Of a stretch of DNA of 64,000 bases, positions 16,237-25,581 are shown piece by piece. The notes under the pieces are model-generated. The model ran no database searches and was not told the DNA's origin. It saw nothing but the letters and a program-made list of their open reading frames with translations. The position numbers were made by a program, and so were the translations under genes. Origin of the DNA: Clostridiales bacterium (GTDB lineage: Bacteria; Bacillota; Clostridia; Christensenellales; UBA1242); the NCBI GenBank assembly GCA_015055605.1, contig SVHV01000001.1, positions 1 through 64,000 on the forward strand, written 5' to 3'. The first letter of the stretch is position 1. Every line of letters starts with the position of its first letter.

Positions 16237-17424
16237 ATGGATAAGAGGACAATCAATGACATTGATGTTTATGACAAAAAGGTTTTAGTAAGAGTTGATT
16301 TTAATGTGCCTGTAATTAAAGGTAAAATCACTGATGATAATAGAATTGTAGAGGCTTTGCCTACTATTAATTATTTACTTGAGAAAGGTGCTGCAGTTAT
16401 TCTTATGAGTCACTTAGGTAGACCAGAGGGAAAGGTAGACCCTAAGTATTCACTTGCTGTAGTTTCTAAAAGATTAAAAGAGTTGCTTCCAAATAACAAA
16501 GTTATTATGGCTAAAGATGTTGTTGGCGAAGATGCTAAGGCTAAAGCTGCTAACTTAAAGATGGGCGAAGTTCTTTTACTTGAGAACTTAAGATATGATG
16601 CAAGAGAAGAGGAGAATGACAAAGATTTCTGTAAACTTCTTGCTGATATGGCAGAGGTTTATGTAAATGATGCTTTTGGTACTGCTCATAGAAAACATGC
16701 ATCTACTTATGGTGTGGCTAAATTACTTCCTAATGCTATCGGTTTCTTGATTCAAAAAGAATTAGAGATTATCTGTGGAACAATTGAAAACCCAAAGAGA
16801 CCATTCGTGGGTATCTTAGGTGGAGCAAAGGTAAAAGATAAGATAGGTATTATTGATAGTCTTTTAAATACAGTAGATACACTTATAATCGGTGGTGGAA
16901 TGGCTTATACATTCCTTCATGCACAAGGTTATGCTATCGGAAACTCATTATTTGATGAGACAAATGTAGAAGAGGCTAAGAAACTTATGAAGAAAGCAGA
17001 AGAGAAAGGTGTAAACTTCCTTCTACCTGTTGACTTTGTTGAGACTCCAGACTTTAATGATGTTATCAACTACAGAAATACTAAAGATCAAAATATCTCA
17101 GAAGGATATGAGGGTGTTGATATTGGTAAGAAGTCTGTTAAGTTATTTACAAAAGCTATTAAGAAAGCAAAAACCGTTATCTGGAATGGACCAGTTGGTG
17201 TATTTGAGAAAAAAGAATTTGCTGTAGGTACTTATGCTATTGCTAAGAAACTAACTAAAGTAAAAGGCACAACTATTATCGGTGGTGGTGATAGTGCTAG
17301 TGCTGTTATTAATATGGGTCTTGCTCATAAGATGACTCATATTTCAACTGGTGGTGGAGCTTCTCTTAAATTATTTGAGGGAAAAATTCTTCCTGGTGTA
17401 GATGTTATTGACAATATTAACTAA
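16237..17424 (+). CDS. pgk: Phosphoglycerate kinase
   Basis: Transfers the acyl phosphate of 1,3-bisphosphoglycerate to ADP in glycolysis. The substrate site is seen in V-R-V-D-F-N-V-P and M-S-H-L-G-R-P, with the nucleotide-domain signatures G-G-A-K-V-K-D-K, W-N-G-P-V-G-V-F-E and G-G-G-D-S-A-S-A. Its 395 residues match the family. It is first gene of a glycolytic operon; gap and eno are not in the window. Confidence 0.98.
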   Translation: MDKRTINDIDVYDKKVLVRVDFNVPVIKGKITDDNRIVEALPTINYLLEKGAAVILMSHLGRPEGKVDPKYSLAVVSKRLKELLPNNKVIMAKDVVGEDAKAKAANLKMGEVLLLENLRYDAREEENDKDFCKLLADMAEVYVNDAFGTAHRKHASTYGVAKLLPNAIGFLIQKELEIICGTIENPKRPFVGILGGAKVKDKIGIIDSLLNTVDTLIIGGGMAYTFLHAQGYAIGNSLFDETNVEEAKKLMKKAEEKGVNFLLPVDFVETPDFNDVINYRNTKDQNISEGYEGVDIGKKSVKLFTKAIKKAKTVIWNGPVGVFEKKEFAVGTYAIAKKLTKVKGTTIIGGGDSASAVINMGLAHKMTHISTGGGASLKLFEGKILPGVDVIDNIN

Positions 17425-17454
17425 TTATTTGCTTTATATGTTTAGGAGAATAGT

Positions 17455-18201
17455 ATGAAAAAATTATATTTAATTGGCAATCAGAAAATGAATATGACAT
17501 ATTCTGAATTGGAGCCATACTTTGAGAAACTAACTGAGATTGCTAGTCATTCTACAAATGTTGTTGGTGTTTGTGTACCTTATGTATACATTAACCTTGC
17601 TAAATATATGTTAGATGGCTCAAAAGTTCTTTTTGGTGCAGAGAATATGCACTATGAGGACAAAGGTGCATTTACAGGTGAAATCAGTGCTCAGATGCTT
17701 AATGACTTTGGTTGTGACCTAGTTATCATTGGACATAGCGAGAGAAGACAATATTTTGCAGAAACAGACGAGCAGGTTAACCTTAAGGTGAAAAAAGCTC
17801 TAGAGACAGGTATTACACCTATTGTATGTTTTGGCGAGACTCTAGAAGAGAGAGAACAGGGACTTACACATACTGTAATCGAGAGACAACTTACTGGTGC
17901 TTTAGCTGATATTAGCGAAGAGGATATGGGCAGATTGATTTTTGCTTATGAGCCAGTATGGGCTATTGGTACAGGTGTTAGCGCTACACCTGAGCAGGCA
18001 GAAGAGATTTGTCTATTTGCTAAAAAATTACTTAAAGAGCAATATATGGTAAATGATTGCATTATGTTATATGGTGGCAGTCTAAAACCTAGCAATGCTC
18101 AAGAGATTCTAAGCAAACCTAGTATCAATGGTGGACTAATCGGTGGTGCTTGTTTAAAAGTTAGTGACTTTGAACAATTAATAAATACGAAGGTTGAATA
18201 A
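17455..18201 (+). CDS. tpiA: Triose-phosphate isomerase
   Basis: Interconverts dihydroxyacetone phosphate and glyceraldehyde 3-phosphate. The 248-residue TIM barrel carries the catalytic Lys in G-N-Q-K-M-N, the His in I-I-G-H-S-E-R-R, the Glu in A-Y-E-P-V-W-A-I-G-T-G and the phosphate grip L-Y-G-G-S-L and I-G-G-A-C-L. The usual N-W-K-M of the first motif is N-Q-K-M here, a conservative oddity. The stop TAA overlaps the ATG of gpmI by one base, so they are coupled. Confidence 0.97.
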   Translation: MKKLYLIGNQKMNMTYSELEPYFEKLTEIASHSTNVVGVCVPYVYINLAKYMLDGSKVLFGAENMHYEDKGAFTGEISAQMLNDFGCDLVIIGHSERRQYFAETDEQVNLKVKKALETGITPIVCFGETLEEREQGLTHTVIERQLTGALADISEEDMGRLIFAYEPVWAIGTGVSATPEQAEEICLFAKKLLKEQYMVNDCIMLYGGSLKPSNAQEILSKPSINGGLIGGACLKVSDFEQLINTKVE

Positions 18202-19709
18202 TGAAAAAAACAGTAGCATTAATAATTATGGACGGTTACGGTCTAAATAGTAACCCTTTAAATAATGCAGTATCTATGGCTGAAACTCCTAATTTAGATA
18301 GGATTTTCAGCACTTACCCAACCACACAGATTAATGCTTCTGGTAGGTCGGTAGGTTTACCTAGTGGACTAATGGGCAATAGCGAAGTTGGACACTTGAA
18401 TATAGGTGCTGGTAGAGTTATATATCAAGATATTACAATGATAGATAAAGCAATCGAAGATGGAGAGTTCTTTAAGAATGAATCTTTCAAGGGTGCTATG
18501 GATAGTTTAGGTGAGGGTAATGCTTTACATTTGGTTGGTCTTACTTCTGATGGTGGGGTTCACTCACACATCAATCACTTATTCGCTCTAATGGAAATGG
18601 CTAAGAAAAAGGGTGTATCAAAGGTGTATATCCATGTCATTACAGATGGTAGAGATGTAGCTCCAGATAGTGCAAAAGGCTTTATTAAGACAATAGAAGA
18701 AAAAATCAAAACTATCGGTATAGGTAGTATTGCTACTATTGTTGGTAGATACTACTATATGGATAGAGATAATCGTTGGGATAGGGTAGAGAAAGGATAC
18801 AATTGTGTATTTAATGGTGTTGGTGCTAGGTTCTCTACTGCCAATGGTGGAATATCTGCTAGTTATAAGGCTGGTGTTACAGATGAATTTGTTGAGCCTG
18901 TAGTTATAGGCGACTATCAGGGAATAAAAGATGGCGATTCTGTTATTTTCTATAATTTCAGAACAGATAGAGCTAGAGAAATCTCTCATGCTGCTCTTGA
19001 TGAGGAATTTACTCATTTCGCTAGGATTAAGAAGGATATCTATTATGTAGGTATGACTCAGTATGATGTAAAATTAAAAAATATTCATACAGCATTCCCT
19101 CCTAAGGATATAAAAAATACATTAGGTGAATATCTAGGTAAATGTGGTTTAAATCAATTAAGAATCGCAGAAACAGAGAAGTATGCTCATGTAACATTCT
19201 TCTTTAATGGTGGAGTGGAGAAACCTAATGATGGTGAGGATAGAATATTAGTTGCATCTCCAAAGGTAGCAACTTATGACCTAAAACCAGACATGAGTGC
19301 TTATGAAGTAACAGAAAAAGCATTAGAACAGGTAGGTAATTATGACGTAATTATCCTTAACTATGCTAACTGTGATATGGTAGGACATACAGGTGTTATT
19401 CCTGCTGCAGTTACTGCAGTTGAGACCGTAGACACTTGTGTTGGAAAAATGGTAGAAAAGATTTTGTCAGTAGGAGGAACAGTTTTACTAACTGCTGACC
19501 ATGGTAATGCAGAAGTAATGAGGCTCGAAGATGGTTCTCCTTGTACTGCACATACTACAAATCTAGTTCCTTTCTGTGTAATAGGAGAGGAATATAAAGA
19601 TGCTAAGCTAAAAGAAGAAAAGGCTCTTTGTGACATAGCACCTACATTACTTCAGGTATTAGGTCTTAAACAACCTGTTGAGATGACAGGAGAGTCAATC
19701 TTAGCTTAA
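18201..19709 (+). CDS. gpmI: 2,3-bisphosphoglycerate-independent phosphoglycerate mutase
   Basis: Converts 3- to 2-phosphoglycerate through a phosphoserine intermediate; a Mn-dependent alkaline-phosphatase-fold enzyme. The metal site M-D-G-Y-G opens the protein, the phospho-Ser sits in M-G-N-S-E-V-G-H near residue 62, and C-terminal metal ligands are in N-Y-A-N-C-D-M-V-G-H-T-G and T-A-D-H-G-N-A-E. Its 502 residues are near the usual 510. Clostridia commonly place this gene after tpiA. Confidence 0.97.
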   Translation: MKKTVALIIMDGYGLNSNPLNNAVSMAETPNLDRIFSTYPTTQINASGRSVGLPSGLMGNSEVGHLNIGAGRVIYQDITMIDKAIEDGEFFKNESFKGAMDSLGEGNALHLVGLTSDGGVHSHINHLFALMEMAKKKGVSKVYIHVITDGRDVAPDSAKGFIKTIEEKIKTIGIGSIATIVGRYYYMDRDNRWDRVEKGYNCVFNGVGARFSTANGGISASYKAGVTDEFVEPVVIGDYQGIKDGDSVIFYNFRTDRAREISHAALDEEFTHFARIKKDIYYVGMTQYDVKLKNIHTAFPPKDIKNTLGEYLGKCGLNQLRIAETEKYAHVTFFFNGGVEKPNDGEDRILVASPKVATYDLKPDMSAYEVTEKALEQVGNYDVIILNYANCDMVGHTGVIPAAVTAVETVDTCVGKMVEKILSVGGTVLLTADHGNAEVMRLEDGSPCTAHTTNLVPFCVIGEEYKDAKLKEEKALCDIAPTLLQVLGLKQPVEMTGESILA

Positions 19710-19738
19710 TACAACAAAATTATTTGGAGATATGCTTA

Positions 19739-19975
19739 ATGGCTTTACTTTTAGGTTTTTTAGGAAACTTGTGGGACAATATAATGAATTCTTGTCTAGC
19801 TGGACTTACTCAAGAAGCAAGGAATAATATCGGTTTAGGAACAATGGTTGCAGCGATTCTATTGTTTGTTTGGAGTATGCAGGGTAGCAAGAAAACACAA
19901 GTTATTAATAGTTGGTTTTTATTTTGGTTATCCGTTATCGTACTAATAGTAAGTATTACATACTTGGCGTATTAG
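19739..19975 (+). CDS. Small two-helix membrane protein
   Basis: A 78-residue protein with two membrane segments (about residues 25-42 and 52-75) joined by a short polar turn S-M-Q-G-S-K-K-T-Q. No family recognised. The start is ATG 19739, eight bases after TTGGAGA; a TTG at 19724 overlaps this site. It stands 29 bases after gpmI and so is probably the last gene of the glycolytic operon, ahead of the secG promoter. Confidence 0.55.
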   Translation: MALLLGFLGNLWDNIMNSCLAGLTQEARNNIGLGTMVAAILLFVWSMQGSKKTQVINSWFLFWLSVIVLIVSITYLAY

Positions 19976-19992
19976 ATTTTTATTAAAATTTA

Positions 19993-20021
19993 TTGTAAAA
20001 GTATATAAAGTGTGTTAAACT
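19993..20021 (+). promoter_or_regulatory. Promoter of secG
   Basis: TTGTAA (19993-19998), 17 bp, TAAACT (20016-20021). The 38-base block matches the rplM promoter block at 32 positions, including the downstream TTATnTTGCA stretch that would form the transcription start region. The 5' UTR is about 80 bases and contains a small ATAAACA/TGTTTAT hairpin. Confidence 0.72.
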
Positions 20022-20110
20022 TATCTTGCAATAAAGATGTGTATTAAACATGATTATTATGATAAACATTGTTTATAAGGTAATCGTAAAAATAATAGAG
20101 GAGAGGTAAT

Positions 20111-20413
20111 ATGAACTTTAATTTTCTATGTGCTATATCAGCAGAAGCTACAGCAACACTTATCACAATCAGAAGTATTCTTATGATAATCGTTGCAATT
20201 GCTGCTAGTGCAATTATTGTTGCAGTTCTAATTCAACCATCTAATCCAGATGGTGGTAGAAATGTAATCACTGGTACAAATGATAGTTATTACGCTCAAA
20301 ATAAAGGAAGTACAAAAGAGGGCAGACTAAAAAGATTAATCATTATATGCTCAATCATAATTTTAGTTTTGACTATTGCTTTCTACATTATAGAGCATTT
20401 CACTACAGCATAA
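20111..20413 (+). CDS. secG: Protein translocase subunit SecG
   Basis: The small accessory subunit of the SecYEG channel. The 100-residue protein has two membrane helices (about 20-40 and 76-95) linked by the typical SecG loop with V-L-I-Q-P-S-N-P-D-G-G and a Gly/Asn-rich turn. The GAGGAGAGG ribosome site is strong. It is directly upstream of rnr, the conserved secG-rnr order in Bacillota, but a terminator separates them. Confidence 0.93.
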   Translation: MNFNFLCAISAEATATLITIRSILMIIVAIAASAIIVAVLIQPSNPDGGRNVITGTNDSYYAQNKGSTKEGRLKRLIIICSIIILVLTIAFYIIEHFTTA

Positions 20414-20423
20414 AAAAATTAGT

Positions 20424-20459
20424 AAAAAGGGGCAGAAAATTTCTTTCTTGCCCTTTTTT
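20424..20459 (+). terminator. Terminator between secG and rnr
   Basis: An A-rich 5' arm with GGGGCA pairs with TGCCC and a T run; the loop is about 14 bases. It may act as an attenuator reducing rnr expression, since rnr starts 17 bases later with no clear promoter of its own. Confidence 0.75.
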
Positions 20460-20476
20460 GAAATAATGGAGAGAAA

Positions 20477-22720
20477 ATGGATATTGATAAAATAATATTG
20501 CAACAAATACAAACCAATAAGTTATATGGTTTGGAATATGAGATGCTACTAACACAATTGGTAGTGCTTACTAATAAGCCATATTCTGAAGTAAAAGAGC
20601 GTCTAGATAAGCTAATTTCTAAGGGGCAGGTCAGTGTTAAGGGTATAATGCCTAAGACTAAGGAGAAAAAGGAATCTCCTGCAGCGAGAGCAAAGAGAAA
20701 TAAGAAAAACAATTATTTCACAGACACATACGCTCCTAAGAGTCCTTATGGAGGGGAAGCTAATGTTGATTTGGCTTATGATATTCTAAAGAAAAAAGAT
20801 GCTAAATCAAAATCAAAAGCTAGAAGAGTAGAGGGTAAGATTCAGATGACCTCTAGAGGATATGCTTTCCTTATTCCTACAGATATTACTATTGAGGACA
20901 TATTTATCTCTGAGAGAGACCTAAATGGAGCAATGCATAACGACAAAGTAATAGTATCTGTATTGCCTCATGGTGGTAGGAGAGAAGAGGGTAAAGTTGT
21001 TCAAGTAATCGAGAGAGGAAATGAGAGAGTTGTAGGTGTTCTTCATGTTGTAAAGAAAGTGGCTTTTGTCAAACCAGATGATGTGAAGTTTGGTAAAGAC
21101 ATTTCCATTCCGTTATCTAAGGTTGCTGGGGCTGTAGATGGTGATAAGGTTGTTGCAAAGATTACTAGATATTATGCTAGTAAAAGAAATCCTGATGGAG
21201 AAATTATTGAGGTTTTAGGTAAGCCTAACGATATAGATACTGAGATTCTAGCTGTTATTAGAAGTTACGGCTTGTATGATGGATTCCCTGAGAGGGTACA
21301 AGCAGTTGCTAAAGAAATACCTGAGTCTATAGACAAATCTCAATTTGCAAATAGGTTAGACTATACCAACAATATTACATTTACTATTGACGGAGAGGAT
21401 ACTAGAGATATAGATGATGCTATATCTATTGAAATCAATTCTAAAGGCAATAGAGTTCTTGGTGTGCATATTGCTGATGTTGGTGAGTATGTAAAGAAAG
21501 ATTCTATTATAGACAAGGAAGCATATAAGAGGGGTACTTCTGTGTACTTCCCTAATTTAGTTCTTCCTATGCTACCTAGAGAGCTTTCTAACGGTATTTG
21601 CTCGCTAAATGAGAGGGTGGATAGACTTGCTTTATCTTGCTTTATGGAATTTAATAAAAATGCCGAATTAGTTTCTCATAAAATATGTGAATCTGTTATT
21701 AATAGTAAAAAGAGATTTACTTATACTAAGGTTCAGGCAATCTTTGATGGAGACAGAGATGAAGCTCCAGAACTTATAGATGCATTGCTAGAAATGAGGG
21801 GACTTGCTAAGCAATTAGAAGAAAAGAGAGTTGCTAGAGGTGCTATCGAATTTAACATTCCAGAAGTTCAAATATCTCTAAATGAACTAGGAGATGTGCT
21901 TAACTTAACAAAGAGAGAGCATAATGAGAGTCATAGATTAATTGAAACATTTATGATTGTGGCTAATGAAACTATTGCATCTCATTTTGTAGATAAAAAA
22001 GCTCCTTTTGTATATAGAATTCACGAACAACCAGATGCAGAGAAGATTAATAGGCTAATAGGTATGGTCAATGGTTTCGGTATTAAACATACTATTGATG
22101 ACCCTGAGACTGTCGAGCCTATAGAAATTCAGAAACTCTTAGAGTCTATCAAAGATGAGCCTAGCGAGTATGTACTCAATAAGATCGCTCTTAGATGTAT
22201 GAAAAAAGCTAAATATTCTCCAGAATGTATTGGTCACTATGGTATTGCTAGTCCTAAGTATTGTCACTTTACTAGTCCTATCAGAAGATATCCTGACCTT
22301 ACAATACATAGAATTATTAAGCAGTTTATAAAAGGCGAAGTTAGTGATAGAGAGAAATTAATACTAAAGGAATTTGTAAACCTAGCATCTATACAGTCTA
22401 GTGAAACAGAGAGAAATGCTGAAGCTGTTGAGAGAGATGTTGATGACTTATATAGAGTATTCTATATGTCACATCATATCGGAGAAGTATTTGATGGAGT
22501 AATTAGTAGTGTTACTAACTTTGGTGTATTTGTAGAATTAGATAATACTGTAGAGGGAATGATTAGGGTAGATAGTTTACCACAAGACCAGTATGAGTAT
22601 TTTGAGGATAGATTCTGTCTAAAGGGCTACAAACATACATATACCATAGGTGATAAGGTTAGGGTGAGGTCTACTAGAGCAGATATTCTTTCTAGAGAGA
22701 TAGACTTTGAATTAATATAA
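20477..22720 (+). CDS. rnr: Ribonuclease R
   Basis: A 3'-to-5' exoribonuclease that degrades structured RNA and assists tmRNA-dependent decay. Order: N-terminal winged helix (1-75), basic linker with K-K-K-D-A-K-S-K-S-K-A-R-R, two cold-shock domains (about 110-250), RNB catalytic domain (about 285-610) with D-G-E-D-T-R-D-I-D-D-A-I-S-I, which supplies the metal-binding Asp residues, and a C-terminal S1 domain (about 665-745) with G-V-I-S-S-V-T-N-F-G-V-F-V. Length, 747, is typical. smpB, its frequent neighbour, is instead at 41.5 kb beside ssrA. Confidence 0.96.
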   Translation: MDIDKIILQQIQTNKLYGLEYEMLLTQLVVLTNKPYSEVKERLDKLISKGQVSVKGIMPKTKEKKESPAARAKRNKKNNYFTDTYAPKSPYGGEANVDLAYDILKKKDAKSKSKARRVEGKIQMTSRGYAFLIPTDITIEDIFISERDLNGAMHNDKVIVSVLPHGGRREEGKVVQVIERGNERVVGVLHVVKKVAFVKPDDVKFGKDISIPLSKVAGAVDGDKVVAKITRYYASKRNPDGEIIEVLGKPNDIDTEILAVIRSYGLYDGFPERVQAVAKEIPESIDKSQFANRLDYTNNITFTIDGEDTRDIDDAISIEINSKGNRVLGVHIADVGEYVKKDSIIDKEAYKRGTSVYFPNLVLPMLPRELSNGICSLNERVDRLALSCFMEFNKNAELVSHKICESVINSKKRFTYTKVQAIFDGDRDEAPELIDALLEMRGLAKQLEEKRVARGAIEFNIPEVQISLNELGDVLNLTKREHNESHRLIETFMIVANETIASHFVDKKAPFVYRIHEQPDAEKINRLIGMVNGFGIKHTIDDPETVEPIEIQKLLESIKDEPSEYVLNKIALRCMKKAKYSPECIGHYGIASPKYCHFTSPIRRYPDLTIHRIIKQFIKGEVSDREKLILKEFVNLASIQSSETERNAEAVERDVDDLYRVFYMSHHIGEVFDGVISSVTNFGVFVELDNTVEGMIRVDSLPQDQYEYFEDRFCLKGYKHTYTIGDKVRVRSTRADILSREIDFELI

Positions 22721-22734
22721 GATTAAGGATAAAT

Positions 22735-23517
22735 ATGAATAGAATAGTTGTTATTACAGGTGGTACTAGTGGTATCGGACTTGAGATGAAGAAAAACTTT
22801 GAGGCTGATGGGGATACAGTTTTAACTATATCTACCAGAAATTTAGACGAAGAAAATCACTATTCTGCATCTGTTTCTGATGAAAATAGAATGCAGGAAG
22901 TAATTAATGAAATCGGTAAAAAATATGGTAGAATCGATATTCTTGTTGCTAATGCTGGCTTTGGAATGAGTGGTATTACCGAATTAATCACTTCTAGTGA
23001 TATACAGAATTTAACAGAAGTAAATTATTATGGGACACTATATACTATTAGACCAGCCTTGAAGTATATGAGGGGTGGCTCTAGAATAGTAACTGTGGCT
23101 AGTGCAATGGCTTTGTTTCCTGTACCATTTAGATCAATTTATGGTTCAGTAAAGTCTGCCGTGCTCACACTTAGCTTTGCTCTCAGAATGGAATTAAAGC
23201 CATTAGGCATAGATGTTGTATCATTCTGTCCAGGAGATATAAAAACCAATTTTACTAGTAATAGAATAAAAGACTTTAATACAGACGAGAGATATGGTAC
23301 AAGACTTGAGAGTGCAACACTAAAAAGTGATAGTAGAGAAGAAAAAAGAATTCCTGCTGATGTTTGTGCAAGAAAAATGTATTTATTGTCTATTAAGAAA
23401 AAGACTAAACCATTCTATATTATAGGTGGTAAATATAAGTTATTGTACTTCCTAACTAAAATAACACCGAAATCATGGTTGCTTGCCATTACAAATAAAT
23501 TGTATGGTGGTAAATAA
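22735..23517 (+). CDS. Short-chain dehydrogenase/reductase
   Basis: A 260-residue classical SDR. The NAD(P) site T-G-G-T-S-G-I-G is at residues 8-15, N-A-G near 80, the catalytic Ser within V-A-S-A and Y-G-S-V-K near 140 supplying Tyr and Lys. The C-terminal hydrophobic stretch Y-K-L-L-Y-F-L-T-K is like that of membrane-associated SDRs acting on lipids or sterols. The substrate is unknown. It begins 14 bases after rnr and is probably co-transcribed. Confidence 0.87.
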   Translation: MNRIVVITGGTSGIGLEMKKNFEADGDTVLTISTRNLDEENHYSASVSDENRMQEVINEIGKKYGRIDILVANAGFGMSGITELITSSDIQNLTEVNYYGTLYTIRPALKYMRGGSRIVTVASAMALFPVPFRSIYGSVKSAVLTLSFALRMELKPLGIDVVSFCPGDIKTNFTSNRIKDFNTDERYGTRLESATLKSDSREEKRIPADVCARKMYLLSIKKKTKPFYIIGGKYKLLYFLTKITPKSWLLAITNKLYGGK

Positions 23518-23520
23518 ATA

Positions 23521-23557
23521 AAAAAGCACTTTGGAAATAGACCAAAGTGTTTTTTTA
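23521..23557. terminator. Bidirectional terminator between SDR gene and ybaK
   Basis: A stem CACTTTGG / CCAAAGTG, flanked by A run on the left and T run on the right, serves converging genes from both sides. Confidence 0.92.
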
Positions 23558-24037
23558 TTAAATATTAGTTTCTATTTGTTTAGTTACATCTATCCAACCT
23601 TTGCTTTGAGAGAATTGCTCAAGTTCTTCTATTGTTAATTTAATAGCAGAATTTGAACTACCACAAGCAGGATAAATTATTTCGTGCTCTTTTAGAGATT
23701 TGTCAAGATATATGTCTACGCCCTCGTTTACTCCGAATGGACATACACCACCTATAGCATGACCGATGGCTTCTTCTACGATATCTGGGCTAAGCATTTT
23801 GGGCTTGGTCATAAATATTTGCTTAAACTTGGAGTTATCTATTTTATAATCACCAGCGACTACTATAAGGATAGGTTTTTCATTTACATTAAAAGATAGT
23901 GTCTTTGCAATCATTCCTGCTGTGCAACTAAGGGCTTTTGCTGCTAGTTCTACTGTTGCGCTTGAGACATTAAATTCTATTACTCTATTATCTGCAGAAT
24001 ATTGGCTGAGATGTGTTTTTGCTCTTTCTAGTGACAT
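23558..24037 (-). CDS. ybaK: YbaK/EbsC-family aminoacyl-tRNA deacylase
   Basis: A 159-residue protein of the YbaK/ProX superfamily, which hydrolyses mischarged tRNA such as Cys-tRNA-Pro. Family marks are A-K-T-L-S-F (Lys of the deacylase site) near 45, the G-G-V-C-P-F-G-V loop near 96 and the Y-P-A-C-G-S-S-N-S-A-I-K-L segment near 122. Start ATG has CGGAG eleven bases upstream and a TATAAT -10 box. It is a single gene read opposite to its neighbours. Confidence 0.88.
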   Translation of the reverse strand: MSLERAKTHLSQYSADNRVIEFNVSSATVELAAKALSCTAGMIAKTLSFNVNEKPILIVVAGDYKIDNSKFKQIFMTKPKMLSPDIVEEAIGHAIGGVCPFGVNEGVDIYLDKSLKEHEIIYPACGSSNSAIKLTIEELEQFSQSKGWIDVTKQIETNI

Positions 24038-24129
24038 GTCTTTGCTCCGAATAATAATTTTATATTGAGATTATATCATTATTCACTTTTTACTGTCAAA
24101 GAAAATGTCTTTTCTAAATTATGAATATG

Positions 24130-24138
24130 TGATACAAT
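24130..24138 (+). promoter_or_regulatory. Extended -10 promoter of the GNAT-ASCH gene
   Basis: TGA-TACAAT, with a 5' UTR of about 13 bases containing AGAGGTG before the ATG. No good -35 box is seen, as expected for the extended -10 class. Confidence 0.6.
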
Positions 24139-24157
24139 GACTATATAGAGGTGCTTT

Positions 24158-24967
24158 ATGAGAAAGATTGAATTAGTTCCTGAAGATGCAATGGAAGAGA
24201 TGAGGGGGTATCTAAATACTTACCTAATTGAATTGTCTGAATTTGATGACAATATTAATTTTGATGATAACGGAGTACCTATTTATAGGTGGTTTGACTT
24301 CTACTGGAATGATAAAGGTAGGTATCCTTTTTATTTTTATATTGATGAAAAGATTGCTGGAATGTCTTTTGTTAGAGAGGTTACAGAGGAGAAGTATGAA
24401 ATAGCAGAGTTTTATATGTTTCCTGAGTTTAGGGGCAATGGTAATGCTATGTGGTTTGCAGGAGAGATTGCTAATAAGTTTGATGGTGAAATAGAATTCT
24501 CTACTAAACATAAGAATATTAGAGCTATTAAATTCTGGACAAAATTTGCAAATACCTTTGATAGTGTGAAGGCTTCTAGTGATAAAGAATGGCAAAACTG
24601 GACTATTAGAAAGAGAGAGGTTTCCAACTTTGTGTGTGGTCTACAGCCCAAGTATTTTGATATGGTAAAAGCGGGCAAAAAGGTTTTAGAGGGTAGGCTC
24701 AATGATGAAAAAAGAAGACAGATGAAAATAGGAGACTATATAATATTTGAGAATGTCGAAAATAGAGAAGATAGGTTGAGAGTAAAGATTGTAGATAAGT
24801 ATTTATTTGACAATTTTGACCAAATGACACTATTTATTGACAAAGAACAATTAGGTTTTGACAAAAACGATAGCGATGAGAAAGTTATTGATGTGTATAG
24901 AAATATATATAGCAAAGAAGATGAGGAAAAATATGGCGTTCTGATTCTTAAAATTGAAATAGCATAA
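24158..24967 (+). CDS. GNAT acetyltransferase fused to an ASCH domain
   Basis: A 269-residue two-domain protein. Residues 1-150 form a GNAT acetyltransferase: E-I-A-E-F-Y-M-F-P-E-F-R-G-N-G-N-A is the acetyl-CoA binding strand and loop, though the usual R-x-x-G-x-G is only R-G-N-G-N-A. Residues 155-269 form an ASCH domain, seen in L-Q-P-K-Y-F-D-M-V-K-A-G-K-K-V-L-E-G-R-L and I-G-D-Y-I-I-F. ASCH is a PUA-like RNA or nucleotide-binding fold; some members are N4-acetylcytidine amidohydrolases. The fusion could join acetylation with recognition or removal on RNA, but this is inference. Standing next to a YfcE phosphodiesterase. Confidence 0.78.
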   Translation: MRKIELVPEDAMEEMRGYLNTYLIELSEFDDNINFDDNGVPIYRWFDFYWNDKGRYPFYFYIDEKIAGMSFVREVTEEKYEIAEFYMFPEFRGNGNAMWFAGEIANKFDGEIEFSTKHKNIRAIKFWTKFANTFDSVKASSDKEWQNWTIRKREVSNFVCGLQPKYFDMVKAGKKVLEGRLNDEKRRQMKIGDYIIFENVENREDRLRVKIVDKYLFDNFDQMTLFIDKEQLGFDKNDSDEKVIDVYRNIYSKEDEEKYGVLILKIEIA

Positions 24968-25006
24968 TGTGAAATAAAATATATACAATATAGAGAGATG
25001 GTTGAT

Positions 25007-25540
25007 ATGAAATATTTAATATTTTCGGATATTCATGGTTCAGAATATTATTTTAATTATGTAAGAAATTTAATAGAAACAGAGGTGCCAGATAAGATTG
25101 TTTTGCTAGGAGATTTGTATTATCACGGACCTAGAAATCCATTACCAAAAGATTATGCACCTAAAAATGTTTGTGATATTTTAAATACATACAAATCTAA
25201 AATTGTTGCCATTAAAGGTAATTGTGATGCAGAAGTTGATGAGATGATTTCGGACTTTTGTTTTAGTGAAAGTGTTGTAGAGAATATAAATGGAAAAAAT
25301 ATTATGTTTACACATGGTCATAAGTACAATAAGGATAATTTGCCTGACGGGATAGATTATCTGGTATATGGACACTTTCATACTGGTTTTATATATAGAG
25401 ATGATGTTGTATCTATTAATGCTGGGTCGGTATCATTGCCAAAGAATGACACTCCTCACAGTTATCTGCTTTTAGATGGTAATATTATTTATTTAAAAAA
25501 TTTGTTAGACAATACAGTTATAGATAGTATAGAGATTTAA
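25007..25540 (+). CDS. YfcE/MJ0936-type metallophosphodiesterase
   Basis: A 177-residue calcineurin-like phosphodiesterase. All metal motifs are visible: F-S-D-I-H-G at the start, L-L-G-D-L-Y-Y-H-G-P-R-N-P-L, I-K-G-N-C-D, F-T-H-G-H and Y-G-H-F-H-T-G, and then N-A-G-S-V-S-L-P. These mark the YfcE family, which hydrolyses model phosphodiesters; the natural substrate is not known. ATG 25007 matches the family N-terminus (M-K-Y-L-I-F-S-D-I-H-G) and follows GAGAGATGG; ATG 24998 in the same frame is the alternative. Confidence 0.9.
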   Translation: MKYLIFSDIHGSEYYFNYVRNLIETEVPDKIVLLGDLYYHGPRNPLPKDYAPKNVCDILNTYKSKIVAIKGNCDAEVDEMISDFCFSESVVENINGKNIMFTHGHKYNKDNLPDGIDYLVYGHFHTGFIYRDDVVSINAGSVSLPKNDTPHSYLLLDGNIIYLKNLLDNTVIDSIEI

Positions 25541-25581
25541 AGTGTTTATATATACATAATGAGGACTAGGTTTTGAGGAGA

